Notes: generated from the sequence alone by a model not told the origin. DNA of 64,000 bases from an uncultured Sphingomonadaceae bacterium (GCA_947501325.1 CANMVC010000002.1:1-64000); one strand, 5' to 3'. Positions 16,470 to 25,901 are shown, counted from the first letter of the stretch. Numbers and translations: made by a program.

Positions 16470-18016
16470 GTAGCGCGACCATCGAGCAATCCGTGGATAT
16501 TCCGGAAGCGAAAGCTGGGTCGGCTATATGGATGCAGCATCTGCGTCTGCTAGTCTTGGCGGCCATCGCGATATTGACGCTGTTTTGGCGAGATGCTCTG
16601 GCAATGGTGGATGCGTGGTGGAATGTTTCGACTTACAATCATTGCCTGCTGATAGCGCCCATCATCATCTGGCTTGTGCAGCAGCGGCGAGAGGAACTCG
16701 CGAAAATAACACCGACCATTTGGGCGCCGGGATTGTTGTGGACCGGCGCCGCCTCTGTCGGCTGGCTGCTGGGTGAGGCTGCCGGAGTGTCCTTTGCCCG
16801 CCAACTCGGCCTGTTGATGATGTTGCAAGGCGCGGTCATCACCTTGCTTGGCCCTAAAGTCACGCGGGGGCTGATTTTTCCTCTGTTTTACAGCTTTTTC
16901 CTGGTACCATTTGGCGAGGAATTTGTGCCGTTCCTGCAAACAATCACGGCCAAAATGTCGATGCTTTTCTTGGGCTGGGCGAATATTCCAGCCTTCATTG
17001 ATGGTGTTTTCATCTCTACTCCGACGGGCTATTTTGAAGTTGCCGAGGCCTGTTCCGGTGTGAAATTCCTGATCGCCATGGTTGCCTACGGAACGCTCGT
17101 CGCCAATCTCTGTTTCCAGAGTTGGCAGCGGCGGATGGCGTTCATGATCGCCGCTGTAGCGGTACCGATTTTGGCTAACGGGATCAGGGCGTTCGGGACA
17201 ATCTATATTGCGCATCATACCACTACCGATTTTGCCACAGGTTTTGATCATATATTTTACGGCTGGTTCTTCTTTGCGTTTGTACTCGTGCTGGTAATGG
17301 CCATTGGCTGGCCGTTCTTTGATCGCAAGCTGGAGGAACCGATGATCGATGGCGATGCGATTGAACGCCGCCCATCTGGCTCGTTAAAATTGACCGCCAT
17401 GGCTGCCATGATTGCAATGGCCGTGATGGTTGCAATACCGGTGCTGTGGACGTCTGCACTGTCGGCGCAAAGCTCTCCGGTACCTGATGCGATCGTCTTG
17501 CCGACCGTCGCGGGTTGGGAGCGAGTGGAGTATAGACCTTCGTTCGACTGGCAACCGCGCTTTGATGGCGCCAATCACCAATTGCTTGGCCGCTATCGCA
17601 ATCCGTCAACCGGCGCGGAGGTTGATCTTGCCATCGCCGTTTATGACCGTCAGGAAGATGGCCGCGAGATTGTCGGATATGGGCAGGGGGCTTTCGACCC
17701 GCGTAGCCAATGGTCATGGAGCCGTAATCTTCCTGCCCCCGCCTTTGGGAAAGCCATCCAGATAACCGCACCTGGTCCCGTCGTTCGTGACGTGCAGACC
17801 TTCCATCGCGTCGGGAGCATATTGACCGGTAGTGGATCGGCCGTGAAGCTTGAAACGGTGAAGACCAAATTGCTTGGCGGCAATCAGCAAGCGGTCGCCG
17901 TCTTGATATCGGCAGAGAAAGTTGACGAGGCTGGTCCAGCGGCGGCGATGGATGATTTCCGCAAGGCACTTGGGCCAATCGATAAATTGGCTGACGAAAT
18001 GGCAGGGCTGCGCTAG
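16466..18016 (+). CDS. xrtA: Exosortase A fused to an EpsI domain
   Basis: This is a multi-pass inner-membrane cysteine protease that cleaves PEP-CTERM tails and probably passes the protein to a cell-surface anchor. Residues 1-280 are hydrophobic, with about eight membrane segments. The catalytic triad is Cys196 in EACSGVK, Arg241 in NGIRAFG and His262 in FDHIFYG. After a short linker, residues from about 310 form a soluble EpsI-like domain (TIGR02914 type) exposed to the periplasm, so the protein is a fusion of two proteins that are separate in some other systems. At 516 residues it matches exosortase A with this extension. The gene overlaps the glycosyltransferase stop. Confidence 0.94.
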   Translation: MSSATIEQSVDIPEAKAGSAIWMQHLRLLVLAAIAILTLFWRDALAMVDAWWNVSTYNHCLLIAPIIIWLVQQRREELAKITPTIWAPGLLWTGAASVGWLLGEAAGVSFARQLGLLMMLQGAVITLLGPKVTRGLIFPLFYSFFLVPFGEEFVPFLQTITAKMSMLFLGWANIPAFIDGVFISTPTGYFEVAEACSGVKFLIAMVAYGTLVANLCFQSWQRRMAFMIAAVAVPILANGIRAFGTIYIAHHTTTDFATGFDHIFYGWFFFAFVLVLVMAIGWPFFDRKLEEPMIDGDAIERRPSGSLKLTAMAAMIAMAVMVAIPVLWTSALSAQSSPVPDAIVLPTVAGWERVEYRPSFDWQPRFDGANHQLLGRYRNPSTGAEVDLAIAVYDRQEDGREIVGYGQGAFDPRSQWSWSRNLPAPAFGKAIQITAPGPVVRDVQTFHRVGSILTGSGSAVKLETVKTKLLGGNQQAVAVLISAEKVDEAGPAAAMDDFRKALGPIDKLADEMAGLR

Positions 18017-18026
18017 GGCGCACATC

Positions 18027-19922
18027 ATGTGCGGCATTGCGGGAATATTTCATCTGGAGACGGCCAAGCCGGTTGATCCCGTGCGCCTTCGCAAGATGAC
18101 CGACAGCCTGACCCACCGCGGGCCTGATGGTTCCGGGATCTGGACCGCGCCGGGCGTTGGTCTTGGACATCGCCGCCTCTCGATCATTGATCTGGAAGGC
18201 GGCGCGCAGCCGATGCTGACCGCTGACGAAGCGCAGGTGATCAGTTACAATGGCGAGATCTATAATTTTCAGGACGTCCGGGTGGAACTCGAATCGCTCG
18301 GCCATCGTTTCGCCACCAGCGGCGACACCGAGGTTATTCTCTATGCCTGGCGGCAATGGGGCGTTGATTGCCTGAAGCGGCTCAATGGCATGTTTGCCTT
18401 TGCAATCTTTGACCAGCGCACCAAGCAGCTGTTTATGGCCCGGGATCGGTTGGGGGTGAAGCCGCTTTTTTATGCTCCGGTGTCGGATGGTAGCATAATC
18501 TTCGGTTCCGAGTTGAAGGCTTTGCTCGCAAACCCCCTGCTGCGACGAGAACCCGAAATCCGAGCGGTCGATGACTATCTCGCGTTCGGCTATGTGCCCG
18601 ATCATCGGTCGCTGTTGAAGGGCGTTAAGAAGTTGCCGGCAGGTCACTATTTGTTGCTCGAACAAGGCAAGCCGGAGCCAGCGCCAATAGAATATTGGGA
18701 TATGGATTTCAGCCAGCGCAGCAAGGCTTCGGTAGCGGCGCTGGAAGAGGAACTGGTCACACTGATGAAGGATGCCGTTGGCTCGCGGATGATCGCCGAT
18801 GTTCCGCTCGGCGCATTTCTGTCTGGCGGTGTGGACAGCAGTGCTGTGGTTGCACTGATGTCCGAAAAGAGCCGTCAACCGGTCAAGACCTGCTCCATCG
18901 GTTTTGACCAGGCTTCGCTTGACGAGACCGGCTATGCCGAGCGCGTGGCAGAGCGGTTCAAAACCGATCATCGTTCGCGCACCGTTGCTGCGGATGATTT
19001 CGGGTTGATCGATACGCTTGCCGATCATTTCGATGAACCTTTTGCCGATGGATCGGCTTTGCCGACCTATCGTGTGGCTGAACTCGCGAGGGAAAATGTG
19101 ACGGTCGCGCTGTCCGGAGATGGCGCGGATGAAGCGATGGCGGGCTATCGCCGCCATGTGTTCCACCATGCCGAAGAACGGGTGAGGGGCTTGCTCCCGC
19201 AATCCTTTCGCGGTCCGGCTCTGGGCTGGCTTGGAAAAATCTATCCCAAGGCGGATTGGGCACCGAGACCGCTCCGCGCCAAATCGACGTTGCTGTCGCT
19301 CGCGCGCTCCGGACCGGAAGGCTATGCTGAAGCGGTAGGGGTAACAACACCAGCAGGACGTCAGGCAATCTATTCCGATGCGATGGCGAAGCAGTTGGGC
19401 GGCTATCAGGGCGAAACGCATATGATCGGGCTAATGGAAGGCGCACCGGCGCGCAATGGTCTGGATCAGGCGCAATATGCCGATATGAAAATGTGGCTGC
19501 CCGGCGATATCCTGACCAAGGTTGACCGGACCAGCATGGCGGTGAGCCTTGAGGCGCGGGAACCGTTGCTCGATTACAAGCTGATGGAATTTGCTGCCAG
19601 GCTGCCGACCAACCTGCGGGTGCGGCGCGGAACCGGCAAATATCTGCTGAAAAAGTCGATGGAACGCTATTTGCCGCAAGATATCCTCTATCGCCCGAAA
19701 ATGGGCTTTGTGACGCCGATATCCCAATGGTTTCGCGGGCCGTTGGCGGATGAAGCGCGGAATATCTCCGGCGCTGGCGCATTGGCGCGAATGGGCTGGT
19801 TTGACGATCAGGCGCTCCGCAAAGTGGCGGATGATCATATCGCCGGAAAGGCCGATAACAGCCGCTTGCTCTGGCAGTTGCTGATGCTCGATAAATCACT
19901 GCAGCGCCTCTTTCAACTCTAG
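18027..19922 (+). CDS. XrtA/PEP-CTERM system amidotransferase (asparagine synthase-like)
   Basis: This is a glutamine-dependent asparagine synthase-like enzyme of 631 residues, similar to TIGR03108. It starts MCGIAGIF, so Cys2 becomes the N-terminal glutaminase nucleophile after Met removal. The glutaminase domain includes RGPDGSG and SYNGEIYN. The synthetase domain carries the pyrophosphatase motif SGGVDSSAV near residue 265 and ALSGDGADE. In exopolysaccharide loci such enzymes are expected to amidate a uronic acid or another carboxyl on the polymer or a precursor rather than make free Asn. The start at 18027 is fixed by the required Cys2. It is the last gene of the rightward arm, and a long palindromic repeat follows. 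Confidence 0.9.
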   Translation: MCGIAGIFHLETAKPVDPVRLRKMTDSLTHRGPDGSGIWTAPGVGLGHRRLSIIDLEGGAQPMLTADEAQVISYNGEIYNFQDVRVELESLGHRFATSGDTEVILYAWRQWGVDCLKRLNGMFAFAIFDQRTKQLFMARDRLGVKPLFYAPVSDGSIIFGSELKALLANPLLRREPEIRAVDDYLAFGYVPDHRSLLKGVKKLPAGHYLLLEQGKPEPAPIEYWDMDFSQRSKASVAALEEELVTLMKDAVGSRMIADVPLGAFLSGGVDSSAVVALMSEKSRQPVKTCSIGFDQASLDETGYAERVAERFKTDHRSRTVAADDFGLIDTLADHFDEPFADGSALPTYRVAELARENVTVALSGDGADEAMAGYRRHVFHHAEERVRGLLPQSFRGPALGWLGKIYPKADWAPRPLRAKSTLLSLARSGPEGYAEAVGVTTPAGRQAIYSDAMAKQLGGYQGETHMIGLMEGAPARNGLDQAQYADMKMWLPGDILTKVDRTSMAVSLEAREPLLDYKLMEFAARLPTNLRVRRGTGKYLLKKSMERYLPQDILYRPKMGFVTPISQWFRGPLADEARNISGAGALARMGWFDDQALRKVADDHIAGKADNSRLLWQLLMLDKSLQRLFQL

Positions 19923-19925
19923 TCA

Positions 19926-20002
19926 AAACCGTTCGCACTGAGTTTGTCGAAGTGCGCTTTCAGGCGAGATATGTCCTTCGACAGGCTCAGGACGAACGGT
20001 TT
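19926..20002. repeat. Palindromic REP-like intergenic element, copy 2
   Basis: The arms are 19926-19952 and 19976-20002, 27 bases each with four mismatches, and both carry AAACCGTTCG at their outer ends. The loop is 23 bases. The element lies exactly between the convergent amidotransferase and truA genes, where it could act as a two-way transcription terminator or mRNA-stabilising hairpin. It shares its core with the elements at 93-182 and 20778-20853. Confidence 0.8.
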
Positions 20003-20024
20003 CTGGAATACCGACCATGATGTA

Positions 20025-20768
20025 CTAGGCCGGATAATTCGCATCGACAAAATAGAGCCCGTCCGGTGGCGCGTTAAAGCCCAGCGCATCGCGGTCTTTT
20101 GCCTTCAACGCTTTCAACAAATCGTCGCGCGTCCATTTGCCATCGCCGACCAGTTTGAGACAGCCGACCATCGAACGCACCTGATGATGCAGGAACGACC
20201 GCGCCGCCACCTCGACCTCAATCTCTTCGCCGTAGCGGGTGACCGAAATGCTGTCCAAGGTCTTCACCGGGCTTTGCGCCTGACAATGGGCGGATCGGAA
20301 AGTGGTGAAATCATGCTGCCCGACCAGCTCTTGGGCCGCCTCGTGCATGAGACTGGCGTCCAATGGTCTTGCGACCTGCCAGCTTTGCCCCCTGTCCAAT
20401 GTCAAGGGCGCGCGCCGGTTGGTAATCTTGTAGACATAGCGTCGGCCGATACAGGCAAAGCGAGCGTGCCAGTCATCGGGGACAATGTCGCAGGCCAGGA
20501 CCGCTACGGGATGAGGGCGCAGTCCGGCATTGAGACCCTCCATCAACCGGAAGGGCGTTAGCTTGGTCTCGAGATCAAAATGCGCTCGCATCCCGAGCGC
20601 ATGAACACCAGCATCGGTCCGGCCAGCGGCAAAGACGCGAATATCCTGTTGGGTTATAGTTTTAATAGCATTTTCAACGGCTTGCTGGACGCTGGGGCCA
20701 TGATCCTGATGCTGCCAGCCCATGAACGGGCGGCCATCATATTCCAAAGTGAGGGCGAAGCGGGTCAT
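20025..20768 (-). CDS. truA: tRNA pseudouridine(38-40) synthase
   Basis: This enzyme converts uridines 38-40 of the tRNA anticodon arm to pseudouridine. It has 247 residues, as expected for TruA. Visible motifs are the N-terminal [14 protein letters not shown], the catalytic Asp52 in [12 protein letters not shown], and the C-terminal [13 protein letters not shown]. It is transcribed leftward, probably with fmt upstream; a palindromic repeat fills the gap between them. Confidence 0.96.
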   Translation of the reverse strand: MTRFALTLEYDGRPFMGWQHQDHGPSVQQAVENAIKTITQQDIRVFAAGRTDAGVHALGMRAHFDLETKLTPFRLMEGLNAGLRPHPVAVLACDIVPDDWHARFACIGRRYVYKITNRRAPLTLDRGQSWQVARPLDASLMHEAAQELVGQHDFTTFRSAHCQAQSPVKTLDSISVTRYGEEIEVEVAARSFLHHQVRSMVGCLKLVGDGKWTRDDLLKALKAKDRDALGFNAPPDGLYFVDANYPA

Positions 20769-20777
20769 GATTTATCG

Positions 20778-20853
20778 ACCGTTCGTCCTAAGCCTGCCGA
20801 AGGACGTTTGGCAACAAGCGCTACGCGCCCTTCGACAAGCTCAGGGCGAACGG
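20778..20853. repeat. Palindromic REP-like intergenic element, copy 3
   Basis: The left arm at 20778-20803 contains CCGTTCGTCCTAAGCCTGCC. The right arm at 20828-20853 contains CTTCGACAAGCTCAGGGCGA, and the two are imperfect reverse complements. The element lies between fmt and truA on a probable shared transcript, so here it would form a hairpin within an operon rather than at its end. Confidence 0.75.
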
Positions 20854-20864
20854 CATTTTGATAA

Positions 20865-21794
20865 TTAACCAATGTCAGCTCCTTTCGGAATATCTGTTCC
20901 GCGTAGGAAGTCATCCAAGGCCATTTTCGGACGGCCAGCTTTTTGAATGAGATTAGGTTTGATTGCATCTTTACCGCAAGCGATGGTCATCCGATCATCC
21001 AATAGCGTGCCGGCCTTGCCAGAACCATCGACGATCTCGGCAGAATGAATACGATACCGGTCGCCATCATATTCAAAAAACGCGCCCGGCACGGGATTAA
21101 ACGCTCTGATCTGATGCAGCACCGCTGTGGCGGACTGTTCAAAGTTCACACGGGCTTCTTCCTTGGTAATCTTCTTCGCATAGGTGGCGAGTGCATCATC
21201 TTGGTTCTCTGGCGGATAATCTTCCGGAGAAGCGAGATATTGCACCATCAGGTCAGCACCGGTTCGCGCCAGCTCTTCGGTCAGCTCGCCTGCGCTTTTT
21301 TCCGCAATCGGCGTGCCGGATTTCAGCAGCATCGGGCCGGTATCCAATCCGGCTTCCATCTGCATGATCGTAATGCCGGTTTTCTCATCACCGGCCAGTA
21401 TCGCACGTTGGACCGGGGCTGCGCCGCGCCATCGGGGCAACAGTGAGCCGTGAATATTCAGGCACCCCATTTTGGGTGCGTCCAATATGGCTTGTGGCAG
21501 GATCAAGCCATAGGCGGCAACGACCGCTGCATCGAGGTCAAGTTCGGCAAATTCGGCCTTCGCATCATCAGTCTTCAAGGAAACCGGCACGCGCACTTCT
21601 AGGCCCAATTCCTCTGCGACCTGCTGGACAGGCGAGGGCGTCAGTTTCTTCCCGCGTCCGGCGCGGCGCGGCGGTTGTGAATAGACGGCAACGATATCAT
21701 GTCCTGCCGCATACAGAGCGCGCAGGGCGGGGACCGCAAACTCCGGTGTGCCCATGAAGGCCAGGCGCAGTTTTGTGGGCGCTTCGGCGGTCAT
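20865..21794 (-). CDS. fmt: Methionyl-tRNA formyltransferase
   Basis: This enzyme formylates initiator Met-tRNA using 10-formyl-tetrahydrofolate. It has 309 residues, the normal length. Visible are [18 protein letters not shown] at the N-terminus and the catalytic core [15 protein letters not shown] near residue 108, with Asn, His and the following [17 protein letters not shown]. The start MTAEAPT at 21794 is preferred because the frame upstream runs into a repeat array. Formylated Met is later removed by peptide deformylase, which is encoded separately at 26.0 kb; in many bacteria the two genes are adjacent. Confidence 0.95.
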   Translation of the reverse strand: MTAEAPTKLRLAFMGTPEFAVPALRALYAAGHDIVAVYSQPPRRAGRGKKLTPSPVQQVAEELGLEVRVPVSLKTDDAKAEFAELDLDAAVVAAYGLILPQAILDAPKMGCLNIHGSLLPRWRGAAPVQRAILAGDEKTGITIMQMEAGLDTGPMLLKSGTPIAEKSAGELTEELARTGADLMVQYLASPEDYPPENQDDALATYAKKITKEEARVNFEQSATAVLHQIRAFNPVPGAFFEYDGDRYRIHSAEIVDGSGKAGTLLDDRMTIACGKDAIKPNLIQKAGRPKMALDDFLRGTDIPKGADIG

Positions 21795-21825
21795 GGCCGC
21801 GCCTGCCGCAGCATGGTCCCGGCTG

Positions 21826-21951
21826 CAAAGTTCACACAAATCACACGTGCCTTTTTGCAGAACGCGAAGTCAAAGTTCACACAGATCACAGGGGTGTTTC
21901 TGTTACCGCTCCAGTCTGTCGCCGTGCCAAAGTTCACACAATTCTCACCCC
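21826..21951 (-). repeat. Three-copy array of the GTGTGAACTTTG repeat between fmt and recR
   Basis: On the minus strand the 12-mer GTGTGAACTTTG occurs three times, at about 21826-21847, 21871-21890 and 21928-21951. In each copy a TGTGA or GTGAG lies just 5' of the core. The spacings (45 and 57 bases) are not constant, and the sequences between copies do not match, so this is not a CRISPR-like array. The orientation is the same as fmt transcription. Matching copies in direct orientation lie at 49-219. The whole gap from 21795 to 22115 contains no convincing gene. Confidence 0.65.
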
Positions 21952-22115
21952 TTGCATCCGGCTCGGGTGATAAAGCGGATTCTTTTCGTAACGCTTTGAA
22001 TGTCGCGAATTTAACGGGTTTGTGAGTCATGCTGTCTCCCTAACCAAACTCGTGCGTGTAGGACAGCATGATTTTATATTGGCAGCGCGCACCTCATGGC
22101 CCTAAAGGTCAAATC

Positions 22116-22718
22116 ATGGCATCGCAAGAAATCGAAAATCTGGTTCAGGCTCTGTCCAAACTGCCGGGCTTGGGGCCTCGGTCGGCGCGGCGGGCTGTGC
22201 TGTATCTGCTCAAGCGCCCCGAAACCACCATGAAGCCTATTTTGGCGGCAATGGAACGGGTGGAAGCCAATCTTGTTACCTGCGGAATTTGCGGGAATGT
22301 TGATACGCAGGACCCCTGCCAGATATGTAATGATCCGAAGCGGGACGCGAAATCGCTCTGTGTCGTGGAGGAAGTTTCGGACCTGTGGGCGCTCGACAAA
22401 TCCCGCCTGTTTCCCGGCAAATTTCACGTGCTGGGTGGACGGCTCTCAGCGCTCGACGGCGTGCGGCCAGAAGATATTGCGATCGACAAGCTGATCAGGC
22501 GGGTGGAGCAAGGCGGTATTGATGAAGTCGTGCTGGCTATGAATGCGACCCTGGAAGGGCAAACAACCGCGCATTATATTGCCGAAAGGCTGGAAACCTA
22601 TCCGCTGCGTCTCAGCCAGCTTTCCCACGGCATTCCCGTGGGGGGAGAGCTTGATTATCTTGATGAGGGTACATTGGCGCAGGCGTTGCGTTCGCGCCGG
22701 CCGATCCATCAGGATTAA
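22116..22718 (+). CDS. recR: Recombination protein RecR
   Basis: RecR acts with RecO and RecF to load RecA on gapped DNA. It has 200 residues. The helix-hairpin-helix [14 protein letters not shown] lies near residues 13-26, the zinc-binding Cys cluster [16 protein letters not shown] near 55-70, and the Toprim-type [11 protein letters not shown] follows. The start at 22116 is preceded by AAAGGT; an upstream ATG in the same frame at 22068 lacks that support. The gene is transcribed divergently from fmt. Confidence 0.95.
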   Translation: MASQEIENLVQALSKLPGLGPRSARRAVLYLLKRPETTMKPILAAMERVEANLVTCGICGNVDTQDPCQICNDPKRDAKSLCVVEEVSDLWALDKSRLFPGKFHVLGGRLSALDGVRPEDIAIDKLIRRVEQGGIDEVVLAMNATLEGQTTAHYIAERLETYPLRLSQLSHGIPVGGELDYLDEGTLAQALRSRRPIHQD

Positions 22719-22744
22719 TTTACATCGAATCTGGACCTTGTTTT

Positions 22745-22795
22745 TTGTTACAATCGACAAGCCGGTAGCGATTTTATTGTATAATTGTTACAATC
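22745..22795. promoter_or_regulatory. Pair of operator-like direct repeats before the TonB receptor gene
   Basis: The 11-mer TTGTTACAATC occurs at 22745-22755 and again at 22785-22795, exactly 40 bases apart, or about four turns of DNA. Within each copy TTGT and ACAA form a short inverted repeat around one base, as expected for a dimeric regulator site. They lie about 200 bases before the TonB-dependent receptor start. The regulator is unknown. Confidence 0.4.
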
Positions 22796-22991
22796 ATCCG
22801 GCCGAAACCACGCAGATTTTGATGTACGGAATCTATTAAAGCGGCCTGTACTGTGGCTTCAAGAGCAATAATTAGCTGCCTAATTAAACCCTCTTGACGG
22901 ATCGCCATTATTGCGTCCACATTACCCGAATAATAATAAAAAGTCGGTCCTCCCCAATAATATAACAAGAGACTGACAACCAGGAGAGAGC

Positions 22992-25901
22992 ATGATGAGG
23001 AAATCCATTTTACGCAATAAATGCGCCTTGGGCGCGCTGACGTTGGCCATGGCTACGACCCCCGGTCTGGTTCATGCGCAGGATGTGCAGGATAATGATG
23101 ATGCAGAGAATATCATCGTTGTTACAGGTTCCTACATTCGCGGCACGCCCGAAGATGCAGCGGTTCCCGTTGATGTTTATACCAGCGCCGATCTGGCGCA
23201 AAATGGTGTTTCTTCACCGCTAGAGTTTATCAAAGACCTTCCCGAAGTGGGTAGCGTGCTAGGTGATTCGAACCAGTTTTCGACCGCTGCACAGGCCAAT
23301 CAAGGCTTTGGCTCGATCAACTTGCGTAACCTTGGGCCAACGCGGACATTGGTATTGTTCAATGGCCGGCGGACCCTGACGGCGCCAGGTGCTGTTGGCG
23401 GCGGTTTTGGGGATACTAACGCGATTCCTCTCTTCGCTCTCGACCGCGTTGAAATATTAAAAGACGGGGCGGCGGCAACCTATGGTTCTGACGCTATCGC
23501 TGGCGTTGCCAATTTTGTCACCAAGACCGGTTTTGAAGGCGTAGAGCTGCAGGGCGACTATGATTTCATTAAAGGGTCCGACAATAATTACACGGCTTCC
23601 ATTTTGGTAGGCAAGAATTTTGGTGATCTGAATATCATGGCTGGTGTTGGCTGGCAGCATCGCTCTGAACTGGCATCAACAGAACGTTCATATGGTTTTC
23701 AACCTTATGAAGTGAATCCATCGGCATGGTCAGCTTTAGCGACACCAGGGTTTTTCATCGTCCCGGGCGTTGGAGCAAGGCCTGATGTTGGTTGTGCAGA
23801 AACGGGGGGTACGCCCGACGGGATTTGCCGTTTCAGCTTCATTCCCTTTGATAATCTGATCGAAGAAGAAGACCGCTATCAGGGCTATATTCAGGCCGAT
23901 ATCGATTTGACCGATTCATTCCGTTTTCACGGCGAATTTACCTATGCCCAGACGGATCTGGATGGCATCGGTACATCTCCGGGCTATCCACCGCTGCAGG
24001 GGCCCGGTGGTGCGCAACTCGGTGGTGGATTCACTGTTGATCCCAACAATCCAGGCGCGCAAATATTCGCCGATCAAATTGGTCTTACGGCTCCTATTGC
24101 CGGACCAATTGGTGTTTTCCTGTGGCGCCCATTTGGTAATCTTGGCAATCCAACCGATCCGGGCAGAGGCTCCGGACGGCAGACCGCGAATAATAAAGCT
24201 TTCCGTTTGTCCGGTACGCTCGAAAAAGATTTCTCGGATACATTGCGTGGTCAATTCTCTGTGACCTGGGCGAATTATGAACGTCGCCGCAGTTCACCGG
24301 GCGTTGTTGGTTCGCGATTGCAAGATGCGCTTAACGGACTGGGCGGTGCTGATTGTGATCCGGCTACCGGAACACCGGGTGTTGGCGGATGCCAATGGTT
24401 TAATCCCTTCATCAACGCCGGGCCTGGCAATCCTTCTTTGGGTTTGACCAATCCATTTTATGTTCCCGGCAACGAAAATTCGATTGATCTGATTGAGTTT
24501 TTGCAAGTTCCAAACGGGGTTGAGGAAACGGAAGATTCATTGGTCGTAGATCTTATTTTCTCCGGTGAAATGGGTCTAGACCTTGGCGGTGGCAATATTG
24601 GTTGGGCTGCAGGCGCGCAATATCGCAAGGTCGACTTTCTGTCACGGCCGCTTCGCGCTGAGTCCAATCTGGACCTTAATCCTTGTGTGATTTTGGGTGA
24701 TCAAAGCTGCATTGGCGGTGCTCTGGATGGTGCAGGTTCTTTCATCTTCCTCGGCGGTTCCAGGCCGGAACGTTTGGACCAAGATGTGAAGGCCGTTTTC
24801 GTCGAAGTGGCTGTCCCGCTTAGTGATACGTTGGAAGTTACAGCGGCGGCTCGCTTTGAAGATTATGGCGGATCGATTGGATCTACTTTCAATCCCAAAG
24901 GTGCGGTCCGCTGGGAGCCAACCGATTGGCTGGTTTTGCGCGGATCAGTGGGCACGACTTTCCGCGGACCATTGGCGGCACAGGTCTCTAACAATGCCAA
25001 TACAGCTCTCGCGGCGATCAACGCAGCGAACGGGAATTTTAAAGCCGTTGATATTGCCGGGAACCCAACCGATTTAGGGCCGGAAAAAGCGTTCAGCTAC
25101 AACCTTGGTGCAGTTGTTGACTTCAGCGGCTTTACATTCTCGGTGGATTATTGGAGCTTTGATTTCAAAGATGAAATCACCACAACGGATGCGCAGGCTA
25201 TTGCTAATGCTGTTGTTCCGACTGCTGGCGGTCTAGCCGATTGCTCTAGCGTGTTTGCGCCTCTCATTACCTTTGATGGCGGCGCCTGTGTTCAGGGCAC
25301 TACCAACGGCACCAATATCTCGCGCATATTGACGCAGTGGGTCAACGGTCCGAAAACGAAAACATCCGGACTCGATTTTGCGGCGAGCTACACTACTGAT
25401 ATTGGGCCGGGCGTTTATTCCATCGGAGTTAATGCCAGTCACATCCTGAAATATGATGTTGGTGACTTTATCTTGGATGGAACGTTGCTGCGCGATGGTT
25501 TCGGAGCTGTCGGGTTAGCTAACCTCGACCGGCTACCAGGCACCATCTCACCATGGCGGGCCAATGCCTTTATCAACTATAATGTTGCCGGGCTGAACCT
25601 GCGCTATGGAGCGACTTACATCGCAGGTGTTCGCGATGAAAGATGTGATGGACTAGAATTCTGCGCCACCACCAATTTCGGTGGTACGAACTTTGGCCGG
25701 AATATCTCGAACTATACGCAGCATGATTTCCATGCCGCTTACGATCTGCCAATCAGTGCTTTTGAAGCGCAATTGCAGTTCTCGATTGAGAATTTTACCA
25801 ACGAAGAGGCCTCTGCGGCGCGTTTGCCGCTGGGTTACAACCCATTTGTTGGCAACACTTTGGGGCGTGTATTCCGTCTCGGTGCCAAAGTCGGCTTCTA
25901 A
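22992..25901 (+). CDS. TonB-dependent receptor
   Basis: This is an outer-membrane gated channel of 969 residues that imports a ligand using TonB energy. A signal peptide ends near VHAQ (about residue 29). A TonB-box-like IIVVTGSYIRG follows around residues 40-50, then the plug domain with INLRNLGPTRTLVLFNGRR and GAAATYGSDAIAGVANFVT, and a long beta-barrel that ends in VFRLGAKVGF with a terminal aromatic residue. This subtype is abundant in sphingomonads and Caulobacter, where substrates include sugars, peptides and other nutrients. The substrate cannot be told from sequence. The gene stands alone, with a good terminator downstream and an operator-like pair upstream. Confidence 0.92.
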   Translation: MMRKSILRNKCALGALTLAMATTPGLVHAQDVQDNDDAENIIVVTGSYIRGTPEDAAVPVDVYTSADLAQNGVSSPLEFIKDLPEVGSVLGDSNQFSTAAQANQGFGSINLRNLGPTRTLVLFNGRRTLTAPGAVGGGFGDTNAIPLFALDRVEILKDGAAATYGSDAIAGVANFVTKTGFEGVELQGDYDFIKGSDNNYTASILVGKNFGDLNIMAGVGWQHRSELASTERSYGFQPYEVNPSAWSALATPGFFIVPGVGARPDVGCAETGGTPDGICRFSFIPFDNLIEEEDRYQGYIQADIDLTDSFRFHGEFTYAQTDLDGIGTSPGYPPLQGPGGAQLGGGFTVDPNNPGAQIFADQIGLTAPIAGPIGVFLWRPFGNLGNPTDPGRGSGRQTANNKAFRLSGTLEKDFSDTLRGQFSVTWANYERRRSSPGVVGSRLQDALNGLGGADCDPATGTPGVGGCQWFNPFINAGPGNPSLGLTNPFYVPGNENSIDLIEFLQVPNGVEETEDSLVVDLIFSGEMGLDLGGGNIGWAAGAQYRKVDFLSRPLRAESNLDLNPCVILGDQSCIGGALDGAGSFIFLGGSRPERLDQDVKAVFVEVAVPLSDTLEVTAAARFEDYGGSIGSTFNPKGAVRWEPTDWLVLRGSVGTTFRGPLAAQVSNNANTALAAINAANGNFKAVDIAGNPTDLGPEKAFSYNLGAVVDFSGFTFSVDYWSFDFKDEITTTDAQAIANAVVPTAGGLADCSSVFAPLITFDGGACVQGTTNGTNISRILTQWVNGPKTKTSGLDFAASYTTDIGPGVYSIGVNASHILKYDVGDFILDGTLLRDGFGAVGLANLDRLPGTISPWRANAFINYNVAGLNLRYGATYIAGVRDERCDGLEFCATTNFGGTNFGRNISNYTQHDFHAAYDLPISAFEAQLQFSIENFTNEEASAARLPLGYNPFVGNTLGRVFRLGAKVGF

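Noticed and set aside
17223-19421. A very long open frame (over 700 codons) on the minus strand opposite the exosortase and amidotransferase genes
   Set aside because: It is antisense to two clearly recognisable genes, its composition is rich in Arg, His and Gln as typical of a shadow frame, and no domain is visible.
21826-21951. Possible CRISPR array, because a short motif recurs three times
   Set aside because: The shared unit is short, the spacers differ in length (45 and 57 base periods), only three copies are present and no cas gene is near.
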